Shown here: positions 26,518 to 34,736 of the stretch, piece by piece | Position numbering within the stretch: position 1 is the first letter of the stretch | How the letters are laid out: each line of letters starts with the position of its first letter | Assembly (NCBI RefSeq): GCF_015711605.1 | Contig: NZ_JABTEZ010000001.1 | Coordinates: 400,001-464,000 of the forward strand | Length of the DNA stretch: 64,000 bases | Source: Planomonospora sp. ID67723 | Lineage (GTDB): Bacteria; Actinomycetota; Actinomycetes; Streptosporangiales; Streptosporangiaceae | Reading direction: 5' to 3' | Notes under the pieces: generated by a model | Seen by the model: the letters and a program-made list of their open reading frames with translations, nothing else | The model's database searches: none | What the model was told of the DNA's origin: nothing | Made by a program: the position numbers and the translations under genes

Positions 26518-26763
26518 GTGGCGCGCGTCATCGTCGACGTCATGCTGAAGCCCGAGATTCTCGACGCGCAGGGCCAGGCCATCGCCCGCGCGCTCCCTCG
26601 GCTCGGTTTCTCCGGTGTCTCCGCGGTGCGGCAGGGCAAGCGGTTCGAGGTGGAGCTCGACGGCCCGGCCGACGAGGCGGCACTTTCGGACGTCCGAAAA
26701 ATGGCCGAGACTCTCCTGGCGAACACGGTCATCGAGGACTTCACGGTCACCGTGGCGGAATGA
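26518..26763 (+). CDS. purS: Phosphoribosylformylglycinamidine synthase subunit PurS
   Basis: The 81-aa protein matches PurS in length and motifs (VDVMLKPEILDAQGQAI, VRQGKRFEVEL). PurS bridges PurQ and PurL in the complex that converts FGAR to FGAM in purine synthesis. GGAGG (26507-26511) is six bases from the GTG. Unlike the usual purS-purQ pair, here a histidine-kinase-fold gene lies between purS and purQ. Confidence 0.93.
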   Translation: MARVIVDVMLKPEILDAQGQAIARALPRLGFSGVSAVRQGKRFEVELDGPADEAALSDVRKMAETLLANTVIEDFTVTVAE

Positions 26764-26935
26764 ACCGTCACACAGGACACACGAGTTTCCCGTGGTCACG
26801 CGCCGATTCATTGATGACGCGCGCCAAACGCCATGCCCTGACCAACGGTAGATAACATCACAGTTATTTTGCGGTTAGGCCGGATTGCAGGCGGGAAACC
26901 TTCACAAGGTGACGTCTGGCCCCGGGAGGGATCCG

Positions 26936-27376
26936 GTGGATATCGAGTTCTCGTTGGCTCTGCCAAGAGAGGCCGTCGGCATTCCCATGGTCCGCAGAGT
27001 GCTCGGCGACTCCCTCCGCTCGCTCCACGTCACCGAGACCTGCGTCTCCGACATCCTGCTCGCGGTCAGTGAGGCCTGCGGCAACGCGGTGCGCCACGGC
27101 GGTCCGGCCAACCGCTACCAGGTCGAGGCCGCGATCGGCTACGGCCGCTGCGACGTCCGCGTCATCGACGCGGGGCACGGCCAGGTGCGGATGCCCGACC
27201 GCTACCCCTCCCCCGACGTCGAGAACGGCCGCGGCATCCTGATCATGCAGGCCGTGGTGGACGAGATCTCCTTCGACGCCGCCCCCGGCCGGGGGACCAC
27301 CGTGCACCTGCGCAAGCGCCTCGACCTGGAGGAGGACGCCGTCCGGGCCCGCTCCCGGCAGCTCGCCTCGGTCTGA
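26936..27376 (+). CDS. Anti-sigma factor-type serine kinase (RsbW/HATPase_c-like)
   Basis: The 146-aa protein is a GHKL ATPase of the RsbW type. The N-box is ILLAVSEACGNAVRHG, the G1 motif is VIDAGHGQ and the G2 motif is NGRGILIM. Such proteins bind sigma factors or phosphorylate STAS anti-anti-sigma factors. GGAGG (26925-26929) six bases from the GTG fixes the start. It has no adjoining sigma or STAS partner; the nearest STAS gene is at 53 kb. Its position inside the purS-purQ-purL run is unusual. Separate promoters are possible, as the gaps are 172 and 199 bp. Confidence 0.85.
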   Translation: MDIEFSLALPREAVGIPMVRRVLGDSLRSLHVTETCVSDILLAVSEACGNAVRHGGPANRYQVEAAIGYGRCDVRVIDAGHGQVRMPDRYPSPDVENGRGILIMQAVVDEISFDAAPGRGTTVHLRKRLDLEEDAVRARSRQLASV

Positions 27377-27575
27377 CCCGTCGCGCCGCTTCCGCCATGC
27401 CGTTCGTACGATCCTCCAAAGACGGAGCCGGTCGCGCGACGGCGACCTGTGCGATCCGACGGGTCCCGGGTGCGATTCGCCTCCGGGGAGCGGATAGCCT
27501 GGGCGCACCGCCGCAGACCGCCGTCCGCCGTGTGAGACGTCGGCGCGGCGCTCGTTTGTGGAGGGGAACGCTGCC

Positions 27576-28259
27576 ATGAGTGCTGCCCGCGTGGGCGTCG
27601 TCACTTTTCCCGGAACTCTTGACGATCAGGACGCGGCCCGCGCCGTGCGCTACGCGGGCGGCGAGGCCGTCCCGCTCTGGCACGCGGACCCCGATCTCAA
27701 GGGTGTGGACGCCGTCTTCCTGCCCGGTGGGTTCTCCTACGGGGACTACCTGCGGTGCGGGGCCATCTCCAGGTTCGCGCCGCTGATGGAGGAGCTGATC
27801 CCCGCAGCCAAGGCCGGGCTCCCCGTCCTGGGCACCTGCAACGGCTTCCAGATCCTCTGCGAGGCCCACCTGCTGCCGGGCGCGCTGATGCGCAACGCCG
27901 GACTGCACTACGTCTGCCGCGACCAGGGCATCCGCGTGGAGAGCACCGCCACCCCCTGGACGTCCGACTTCGCCGAGGGCCAGGAGCTCGTACTGCCGAT
28001 CAAGCACGGCGAGGGCCGCTACGTCGCCGACGAGGCGACCCTGTCCGCCCTGGAGGCGTCCGGCCGGGTGGTCTTCCGCTACTCCGGCGGCAACCCCAAC
28101 GGCTCCCTGAACGACATCGCCGGCATCTGCAACGAGGCCGGCAACATCGTCGGCCTGATGCCCCACCCCGAGCACGCCCTCGAGGACCTGACCGGCGCCC
28201 CGAGCACCGACGGCCGCGGGTTCTTCACGTCGATCCTGAAGAAGCTGGTGAACGCATGA
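27576..28259 (+). CDS. purQ: Phosphoribosylformylglycinamidine synthase subunit PurQ (glutaminase)
   Basis: The 227-aa class I glutamine amidotransferase has its nucleophilic Cys in [10 protein letters not shown] and the His/Glu pair in MPHPEHALE. It releases ammonia for PurL. GGAGGGG lies nine bases before the ATG. The stop overlaps the purL start (ATGA). TAGCCT around 27496 is a possible -10 for a purQL promoter. Confidence 0.95.
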   Translation: MSAARVGVVTFPGTLDDQDAARAVRYAGGEAVPLWHADPDLKGVDAVFLPGGFSYGDYLRCGAISRFAPLMEELIPAAKAGLPVLGTCNGFQILCEAHLLPGALMRNAGLHYVCRDQGIRVESTATPWTSDFAEGQELVLPIKHGEGRYVADEATLSALEASGRVVFRYSGGNPNGSLNDIAGICNEAGNIVGLMPHPEHALEDLTGAPSTDGRGFFTSILKKLVNA

Positions 28260-30529
28260 GTGAGAGGACGGCCCCCGCCCTCGACACCGTCAAGCGCGCC
28301 GAGGGCACCCCCGAGGAGCGCCAGCCGTACGCCGAGCTGGGCATGAAGCGCGACGAGTACGACCGGGTCCGCGAGATCCTCGGCCGTCGCCCGACGAGCT
28401 CCGAGCTGGCCATCTACAGCGTCATGTGGAGCGAGCACTGCTCCTACAAGTCCTCCAAGGTGCACCTGCGCCAGTTCGGCACCAAGGCGCCGAAGTCCGA
28501 GGCGCTGCTCGTCGGCATGGGCGAGAACGCCGGCGTGGTGGACGTCGGCGACGGGTGGGCCGCCACCTTCAAGATCGAGTCCCACAACCACCCGTCCTAC
28601 GTCGAGCCGCACCAGGGCGCGGCCACCGGCGTCGGCGGCATCGTCCGCGACATCATGTCGATGGGCGCCCGGCCGGTCGCGGTCATGGACGCCCTGCGCT
28701 TCGGCGGCGCCGACCAGGCCGACACCCGCCGCGTGCTGCCCGGCGTGGTCGAGGGCATCAGCCACTACGGCAACTGCCTGGGCCTGCCCAACATCGGCGG
28801 CGAGGTCGTCTTCGATCCCTGCTACATCGGCAACCCGCTGGTCAACGCGCTCTGCGTGGGCCTGCTGCGCAAGGACCAGATCAAGCTGGCCACCGCGCCC
28901 GGCCCGGGCAACAAGGTCGTGCTGTTCGGCGCGCTGACCGGCCCCGACGGCATCGGCGGCGCGTCGGTCCTGGCCAGCGCCACGTTCGAGGACGAGTCTC
29001 AGGCCAAGCGGCCCAGCGTGCAGGTCGGCGACCCGTTCATGGAGAAGCTGCTGATCGAGTGCTGCCTGGAGCTGTACCAGGCGGACGTGGTCGTCGGCAT
29101 CCAGGACCTCGGCGCGGCCGGCGTCTCCTGCGCGACCACCGAGCTGGCCGCCAAGGGCACCGGTGGCATGGACGTCCAGCTTGACCTGGTGCCGCTGCGC
29201 GACCCGTCGCTGCGGCCCGAAGAGATCCTGATGAGCGAGTCGCAGGAACGCATGATGGCGGTCGTCACCCCCGACGACATCGACGCCTTCATGGCGATCT
29301 GCGCCAAGTGGGACATCCCCGCGACGGTGATCGGCGAGGTCACCGACTCCGGCCGCCTGGTCATGACCTGGTACGGCGAGACCATCGTGGACATCCCGCC
29401 GGGCACCGCGGCCGACGAGGGCCCGGTGTACGAACGCCCCTTCGCCGAACCCGCCGGGCAGGCCGCGCTCAACGCCGCCTCCGCCACGGAGCTGCCGCGC
29501 CCCGAGGACCTGCGCGCCACCCTGCTGCAGCTCCTCGGCTCGCCGAACCTGGCCTCGAAGGAGTGGGTGACCTCCCAGTACGACCGGTACGTCCGGGGCA
29601 ACACCGTGCTGGCCCAGCCCGCCGACGCCGGGGTGCTGCGGATCAGCGAGGCCATGCCGGGCGCCGAGGAGACCACCCGCGGCATCGCGCTGGCCACCGA
29701 CGGCAACGGCCGCTACGCCCGCCTCGACCCCTACGCCGGGGCCCAGCTCGCCCTGTCCGAGGCCTACCGGAACGTGGCCGTGACCGGCGCCACCCCGCTG
29801 GCGGTGACCAACTGCCTGAACTTCGGCTCCCCCGAGGATCCGGAGGTCATGTGGCAGTTCGCCGAGGCGGTGCGCGGCCTGGCCGACGCCTGCAAGGCCC
29901 TCGGCGTCCCGGTGACCGGCGGCAACGTCTCCTTCTACAACCAGACGGGGTCCACCGCGATCCACCCGACCCCGGTCGTGGGCGTGCTGGGCGTGATCGA
30001 CGACGTGGCGAAGCGGGTGCGCAGCGGCTTCACCGGCGAGGGCGACCGGGTCGTCCTGCTCGGCGAGACCCGCGAGGAGCTCGGCGGCTCGGAGTGGGCC
30101 CACGTCGCCCACGGCCACCTCGGCGGCCTGCCGCCGGCGGCCGACCTGGAGGCCGAGCGCGCCCTCGCGCTCGTGCTCACCGAGGCGGCCTCCCGCGGTC
30201 TGCTCACCGGTTCCCACGACCTGTCCGACGGCGGCCTGGCCATCGCCCTGGCCGAGGCCTGCCTGGCGCGGGGCGTCGGCTGCACGGTCTCGCTGCCGGG
30301 CGACGACGCCTTCGTCGACCTGTTCAGCGAGTCGTCGGCCCGTGCACTGGTGACCGTGGCTCCGGAGTCCTTCGACGCCTTCGCCGAGCTCTGCGGGGCC
30401 CACGAGGTCCCCTGCTACGGCCTGGGCACCACGGGCGGCGTCTCGCTGACGGTCGAGGACGTGCTGGAGATCCCGGTCGCGGAGCTCCGCGAGGTCCACA
30501 CGGGCACCCTGCCGGCCATCTTCGGCTGA
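28256..30529 (+). CDS. purL: Phosphoribosylformylglycinamidine synthase subunit PurL
   Basis: The 757-aa protein is a small-type PurL, which needs PurQ and PurS. Conserved segments include [24 protein letters not shown] and the repeated AIRS-like domains ending with [15 protein letters not shown]. It aminates FGAR to FGAM using ATP and ammonia delivered by PurQ. It starts inside the purQ stop codon, and a strong hairpin follows. Confidence 0.96.
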   Translation: MSERTAPALDTVKRAEGTPEERQPYAELGMKRDEYDRVREILGRRPTSSELAIYSVMWSEHCSYKSSKVHLRQFGTKAPKSEALLVGMGENAGVVDVGDGWAATFKIESHNHPSYVEPHQGAATGVGGIVRDIMSMGARPVAVMDALRFGGADQADTRRVLPGVVEGISHYGNCLGLPNIGGEVVFDPCYIGNPLVNALCVGLLRKDQIKLATAPGPGNKVVLFGALTGPDGIGGASVLASATFEDESQAKRPSVQVGDPFMEKLLIECCLELYQADVVVGIQDLGAAGVSCATTELAAKGTGGMDVQLDLVPLRDPSLRPEEILMSESQERMMAVVTPDDIDAFMAICAKWDIPATVIGEVTDSGRLVMTWYGETIVDIPPGTAADEGPVYERPFAEPAGQAALNAASATELPRPEDLRATLLQLLGSPNLASKEWVTSQYDRYVRGNTVLAQPADAGVLRISEAMPGAEETTRGIALATDGNGRYARLDPYAGAQLALSEAYRNVAVTGATPLAVTNCLNFGSPEDPEVMWQFAEAVRGLADACKALGVPVTGGNVSFYNQTGSTAIHPTPVVGVLGVIDDVAKRVRSGFTGEGDRVVLLGETREELGGSEWAHVAHGHLGGLPPAADLEAERALALVLTEAASRGLLTGSHDLSDGGLAIALAEACLARGVGCTVSLPGDDAFVDLFSESSARALVTVAPESFDAFAELCGAHEVPCYGLGTTGGVSLTVEDVLEIPVAELREVHTGTLPAIFG

Positions 30530-30542
30530 TCCGCGAACGCAA

Positions 30543-30578
30543 GAAGGGGTACGGCTCCCGCACGGGCCGTACCCCTTC
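30543..30578 (+). terminator. Strong hairpin terminator after purL
   Basis: A 13-bp stem (30543-30555 with 30566-30578, core AAGGGGTACGGC) with a ten-base loop lies just after the purL stop. It shares its GGGGTACGGC core with the terminator at 9290. Confidence 0.8.
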
Positions 30579-30649
30579 GCAGTTCTTCCATCAAACGGTG
30601 TCCGGCCGGGTGAGCGGTCCCCGCCTCCGCCGAAGTCACCCGGAGGATC

Positions 30650-31228
30650 TCAGGAGAGCAGCTCCCGCATCGTTACGGTGATGGGAAAGGGCACCGTGAG
30701 CCGGAGCTTCTCCCTCTCGATGGCGGTCGGCACGTATGCACCGGTGGTGTGGTCCAACTCGTACACGTGCACAACAGGATGACTGTTCTCGTTCTCGATC
30801 CGCCAGAAATGACGGATACCGGCCTGCGCGTATCGCTCCGGTTTGACCTTCCGGTCGCGCTCCTCCGAGTCCGGTGAGACCACTTCGATCGCGAGGACCA
30901 CCTCGTCGGGCTGATACGTCGTCCGGTCCAGCCCTGCCCCAGGAGTCTCCCGGACGACCATGATGTCCGGCTCCGGCCGCTGGCGTCTTCCCAGCGTGAC
31001 CGTCATCTCACGTACCGCGTCGAATCCCTCGGGGGCTGCAGACCGCAGAACCCGGATGAGGTTGTCGATGACCCTCATGTGGAACTTGGTCTGGGGGGAC
31101 ATCACGATGAGGGCTCCGTCGACGAGTTCGAGGCGGCGCGGCGCTTCGGGGGGGAGCCTGTCGAGGTCCTCGGCGACCCAGCCGTCAGCCGGCGGGTAGA
31201 ACCAGGAAGGCAGCGCTTCAGCGGTCAT
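30650..31228 (-). CDS. Uma2 family (DUF820) PD-(D/E)XK endonuclease-like protein
   Basis: The 192-aa protein has the Uma2 pattern: an N-terminal RLELVDGALIVMSP strand and PEPDIMVV with the first acidic residue. The core LAIEVVSPDSEERDRKVKPERYAQAGIRHFWRI carries the E-x-V and Lys region. The fold is restriction-endonuclease-like, but biological roles are mostly unknown. GGAGGGGG lies about eight bases before the ATG, which decides the start over an upstream in-frame codon. It is a single gene with no partner methylase or toxin-antitoxin mate. Confidence 0.85.
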   Translation of the reverse strand: MTAEALPSWFYPPADGWVAEDLDRLPPEAPRRLELVDGALIVMSPQTKFHMRVIDNLIRVLRSAAPEGFDAVREMTVTLGRRQRPEPDIMVVRETPGAGLDRTTYQPDEVVLAIEVVSPDSEERDRKVKPERYAQAGIRHFWRIENENSHPVVHVYELDHTTGAYVPTAIEREKLRLTVPFPITVTMRELLS

Positions 31229-31752
31229 CTCGTCCCCCTCCGAATCCGTCCCCACTTTACGGTTCACCTCCGTTCACCTCAGGTCTTTCCACGAACGCCT
31301 CTCCCGCCCACCTTCTCATTCCCGGCGAACGATTACATTCATCCGTTCCCGGACTCCGGCTCGGCGGTCGCAGCCGACGCGGACGGCCGTCCTGCATTTC
31401 CCGTCCATGGACTCGGCGACACGGCCGAGGGGGCGTCCCGCACGGATCGGACGGAGGCGTCTCCGGCTCGCTCCGCCGTCTCCCGCCGGCGTCCGGCTCA
31501 GGAAGACCGTCCCGTGACCTGTGGAAAACTGCAGTGATTCGACAGCGACCGCGGTGTTACTAACGATCCGGCGTCACAGGAGTGACCGCCGGATCCGGAA
31601 TCCGCTCCTCCCACCGGATCACCCCGCCGCCACGCCGTTGGCAGCACCGGCGGTGGACCGGAATAATCGGAGCGTTCGGGGGAGCCCTGTCCCATGGACG
31701 GGGGCGGACGCGACAGGGGGCCACGCGGCCCCCGCTGAATACGGAGGCCACT
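31229..31752. promoter_or_regulatory. Intergenic region between the Uma2 and cyclase genes
   Basis: This 524-bp gap separates divergent genes. GTTCACCTCC and GTTCACCTCAG form a direct repeat at 31262-31282. A large inverted repeat lies at 31565-31595, listed separately. Open frames crossing this region look like non-coding extensions of the cyclase frame. I see no RNA gene. Confidence 0.4.
31565..31595. repeat. Inverted repeat upstream of the cyclase gene
   Basis: GATCCGGCGTCAC, a four-base loop AGGA and GTGACCGCCGGATC form a 13-bp stem with one bulged base. It lies 158 bp before the cyclase start. It may be an operator, an attenuator or a terminator of an upstream transcript. Confidence 0.6.
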
Positions 31753-33807
31753 GTGCCGACGAACGACCCGACGGTCATCACGAGCGTGAGCGGCGCCGGG
31801 CGAGAGCCGTACCTCCCCCCGGCGACGCAGCCGGTCCGCGCGGTGGTCTGGGTGATCCACCTGGCGCTGCCGATGCTCGGCCTCTGGCTGCTGCTCGCCC
31901 ACCACGAGGTCATCAACGTCAAGTGGCAGCACAATCCCAGCCACTTCTGGATGATCATTATCGTCGCGGGAGTCAACCTGATCCTGGGCGCGATGATCAG
32001 CCAGGCGTCGGCCCGGCGGTCGGACGCCAGGCTGCTGCTGCTCTCCCTGGTCTTCCTGAGCAGCTCCGGGTTCTTCCTCATGCACGGCCTGGCCACCCCG
32101 AAGGTCATCCTCCCGTCCGGCAGCTACGGGTTCGACCTGTCCCAGCCGATCGGACTCCTCGTCGCCTCGGGGTTCGCCTTCGCCTCGGCGCTCCCGCTGA
32201 ACGAGCGCGCGGCCGCCGCCGTGCTGCGCTCGCAGGCCTGGCTCCGCGGCGGGCTCGCACTGCTGCTGGCCGTCTGGGGCGTGCTCTCGCTCGTCGACGG
32301 CCTCACCCCGCTCAGTTCCAGGCCGCCCGAGCTGGGGGCCGGCCTCGGCGGCGCCGAACTGCTCGGCCTGTTGCTGTACGGCACCGCCACGGTGATGCTC
32401 TTCCGGCTCCACCGCAGGCGCCCGGCGGCGATGCTGATCAGCATGATCACCGCCTACGCGCTCCTCGCCGAGGCGATGATCGCCGGGATGTACCGCCTCA
32501 ACTGGCACCTGTCCTGGTGGCTGTGGCACCTGCTGCTCACCTTCGCCTTCGTCTTCGTCGCCTACGGCGCCCACATCCAGTCGCGCCGGGAGGGCTCCAC
32601 CTCGGGGCTGTTCGACTCGGTCGCGCTGACGGCGACCGTCCGGAGGATCAGGGCGGACTACGAGCAGGCGCTGGAGGAGCTCGTCGGCCACCTGCGGCGC
32701 AGGGCCGACAGCCGGGTCCCGGTCGCGACCCGGCTGTCGGGCAAGTTCGGGCTCACCGAGGCGCAGGCCGCCGTGCTCGACCGGGCGGGCGAGGCGCTGG
32801 CCAACGAGCGGGAGCTGTCGGACCGGCTCGCCGCCCTGGTGGACCTGGGCAACCGGGCCCGGGTGGGCCTGCCGGAGGACGAGCTCCTCGTGCAGTCCCT
32901 GGACCGGGCCCGGCAGGCGTACGGGGACGTGCGCATCGCGCTGGTCTCCGACGAGCGGGTCACTCTCGGCTCCGCCGAGTACCGCCAGGAGGACTTCTCC
33001 GCGGACGGGCCGATCCGGCTCGGCGACTCGGTGATCCATCCGCTGACGGTCAAAGGACTGCTCGCCGGAGCCCTGCGGGTGCCCGTCGGCACGACCCCGC
33101 AGGACGAGGCGCTCGCGGCCACGCTGGCCGGGCAGCTCTCCATCTCGCTGGAGAACGCCCGGCTCTACCGGGAGCTGGAGACGCTGTTCCGGCAGTACAT
33201 GTCCCCGGACGTGGCCAAGTCGCTGCTGGCCGACCCCAGGACGGCCGAGCTCGGCGGCGAGCTGGTCGAGCTCACCGCGCTCTTCGCCGACCTGAAGGGC
33301 TTCACGAGCTTCTCCGAGCGGGTCCAGCCCGGGGAGATCGTGGAGATGCTGAACCGCTACCACACGGCGGCCGTGCCGATCATCCTCGGCAACGGCGGCA
33401 CGATCGTGCAGTTCGTCGGCGACGCCCTGCTGGCGCTGTTCAACGCCCCGGCCCGGCAGGCCGACCATGCCGAGGCCGCGGCCCGCGCGGCCCTGGCCAT
33501 GCAGGAGGCCGCCGCGCGGATCGCCGCCGAGACGCCCGGCTACCCCCTGTTCAGGATCGGGATCAACACCGGGCCCGCTCTGGTCGGCAACATCGGCAGT
33601 CCCCAGTTGCGCGGGTTCAACGCGATGGGCGACTGCGTGAACGTGGCCGCCCGCCTGGAGGGCGTCGCCGAGCCCGGCACCGTCGTGATCGGGCAGAGCA
33701 CCCTCGACCTGATCGGCCCACGTGCCGACGCGCGCTCCCTGGGCGAGCTGAGCCTCAAGGGCAAGGAGAAGCCCGTCCACGCCTACGTGCTCACCGCGCT
33801 GGCGTGA
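31753..33807 (+). CDS. Membrane-bound class III adenylate/guanylate cyclase
   Basis: The 684-aa protein has about seven N-terminal membrane helices (30-275), a coiled/GAF-like sensory region (about 300-470) and a C-terminal cyclase domain (about 490-680). The metal-binding aspartates are Asp513 (LFADLKGFT) and Asp557 (FVGDALLA), and the VNVAARLE region supplies the transition-state Asn and Arg. The purine-selecting Lys and Thr/Asp positions appear to be Gln553 and Asn623. A Gln/Asn pair of this kind is known from M. tuberculosis Rv0386, which still makes mainly cAMP. GGAGG lies five bases before the GTG. The Crp-like gene directly downstream is its probable reader. Confidence 0.88.
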   Translation: MPTNDPTVITSVSGAGREPYLPPATQPVRAVVWVIHLALPMLGLWLLLAHHEVINVKWQHNPSHFWMIIIVAGVNLILGAMISQASARRSDARLLLLSLVFLSSSGFFLMHGLATPKVILPSGSYGFDLSQPIGLLVASGFAFASALPLNERAAAAVLRSQAWLRGGLALLLAVWGVLSLVDGLTPLSSRPPELGAGLGGAELLGLLLYGTATVMLFRLHRRRPAAMLISMITAYALLAEAMIAGMYRLNWHLSWWLWHLLLTFAFVFVAYGAHIQSRREGSTSGLFDSVALTATVRRIRADYEQALEELVGHLRRRADSRVPVATRLSGKFGLTEAQAAVLDRAGEALANERELSDRLAALVDLGNRARVGLPEDELLVQSLDRARQAYGDVRIALVSDERVTLGSAEYRQEDFSADGPIRLGDSVIHPLTVKGLLAGALRVPVGTTPQDEALAATLAGQLSISLENARLYRELETLFRQYMSPDVAKSLLADPRTAELGGELVELTALFADLKGFTSFSERVQPGEIVEMLNRYHTAAVPIILGNGGTIVQFVGDALLALFNAPARQADHAEAAARAALAMQEAAARIAAETPGYPLFRIGINTGPALVGNIGSPQLRGFNAMGDCVNVAARLEGVAEPGTVVIGQSTLDLIGPRADARSLGELSLKGKEKPVHAYVLTALA

Positions 33808-33812
33808 CGGCC

Positions 33813-33854
33813 CTCGCGGATCCGCACCCGCCGTACGGTCTGCGGATCCGCGAG
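33813..33854 (+). terminator. Perfect 14-bp inverted repeat after the cyclase gene
   Basis: CTCGCGGATCCGCA (33813-33826) pairs perfectly with 33841-33854 across a 14-base loop. It starts five bases after the cyclase stop and probably limits read-through into the Crp-like gene. Confidence 0.7.
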
Positions 33855-33937
33855 AGGACGAATCCGTTCTCGTCCGAGGACAGGACCGACATAATCGACA
33901 GCGCATCCGCACGGCGCCGCACCGCCTGGAGGTTCCT

Positions 33938-34606
33938 GTGAGTCCTGTGTCCGAACCCGGGGAGTTCCTCGCCCTGCTCACCGACGACGAGATCGCCGCA
34001 CTGCGGGCGGCGGGCCGGATCCGGCGCTGGGACCGGGGGGCGACCCTGATGACCGAGGGCGACGTGTCGGACTGGGTCCTGGTCCTGACCTCCGGCCGGG
34101 TCAAGGTCTCCTCGCACACCGAGAGCGGGACCGAGGTCGTGCTCGCCGTGCGCGGGCCCGGCGCGCTGCTCGGCGAGTTCTCGGTCATCGACGGGCTGCC
34201 CCGGTCGGCCACGGTCACCGCGCTGGAGCCGGTCGAGGGCATCGCCGTCCGCGACTTCACCGCGTTCCTGCAGGAGAACGGCCGGGTCGCGGTGCTGCTG
34301 CTGGAGATGGTGACGAGCAGGGTGCGCGACGCCGACCGCAAGCGGATCGAGTACGGCGCGTTCGACACCACCGGGCGGGTGGCGACCCGGCTGGTGGAGC
34401 TGGCCGAGCGGTACGGCAAGCCCTCCAACGGAGGGATCCGGGTGGAGCTGCCGCTCTCCCAGGACGAGCTGGCCGGGTGGACCGGCGCCTCACGCGAGGC
34501 GGTCAGCAAGGCCCTGCGCTCGCTCCGGGACCGGGGCCTGATCGAGACCGGCCGCCGCCGCGTGATCGTCCACGACCTGGAGGGCCTGCGCAAGCGGGCC
34601 AGGTGA
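33938..34606 (+). CDS. Crp/Fnr-family transcriptional regulator (cAMP receptor-like)
   Basis: The 222-aa protein has a cyclic-nucleotide-binding barrel (about 10-125) and a winged helix-turn-helix (about 150-222, LSQDELAGWTGASREAVSKAL). The phosphate-binding cassette keeps Glu80, Arg89 and Ser90 (GEFSVIDGLPRSATV), the residues that contact cAMP in Crp. It lacks the N-terminal Fnr cysteines. GGAGG is five bases before the GTG. A CATAAT hexamer at 33890-33895 may be its own -10. Its position beside the cyclase supports a local cAMP signalling pair. Confidence 0.88.
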   Translation: MSPVSEPGEFLALLTDDEIAALRAAGRIRRWDRGATLMTEGDVSDWVLVLTSGRVKVSSHTESGTEVVLAVRGPGALLGEFSVIDGLPRSATVTALEPVEGIAVRDFTAFLQENGRVAVLLLEMVTSRVRDADRKRIEYGAFDTTGRVATRLVELAERYGKPSNGGIRVELPLSQDELAGWTGASREAVSKALRSLRDRGLIETGRRRVIVHDLEGLRKRAR

Positions 34607-34736
34607 CCGGGAGTCCGTGCTCCGGTCTCGGCGGCCGGGCGAGCCGCCGCGTGGGCTCCGGACCGGCGCGGCGTCCCGGACCGGCGCCGAGCACCCCGGA
34701 CAGAACGGGCGTACGCCGTACGTCAGACTGGACCCC

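Noticed and set aside
27397-27579. Small plus-strand frame between the RsbW-like gene and purQ
   Set aside because: No ribosome-binding site, Arg-rich low-complexity product, and it overlaps the purQ promoter region and ribosome-binding site.
30650-31228. Uma2 gene considered as part of a restriction or toxin system
   Set aside because: No methyltransferase, antitoxin or other partner is adjacent, and these proteins commonly occur as isolated genes.
31498-34593. A 1031-codon minus-strand frame opposite the cyclase and Crp genes
   Set aside because: Same explanation: an antisense shadow of high-GC codons, Arg/Ser/Pro-rich then Gly/Val/Glu-rich, with no recognisable domain.
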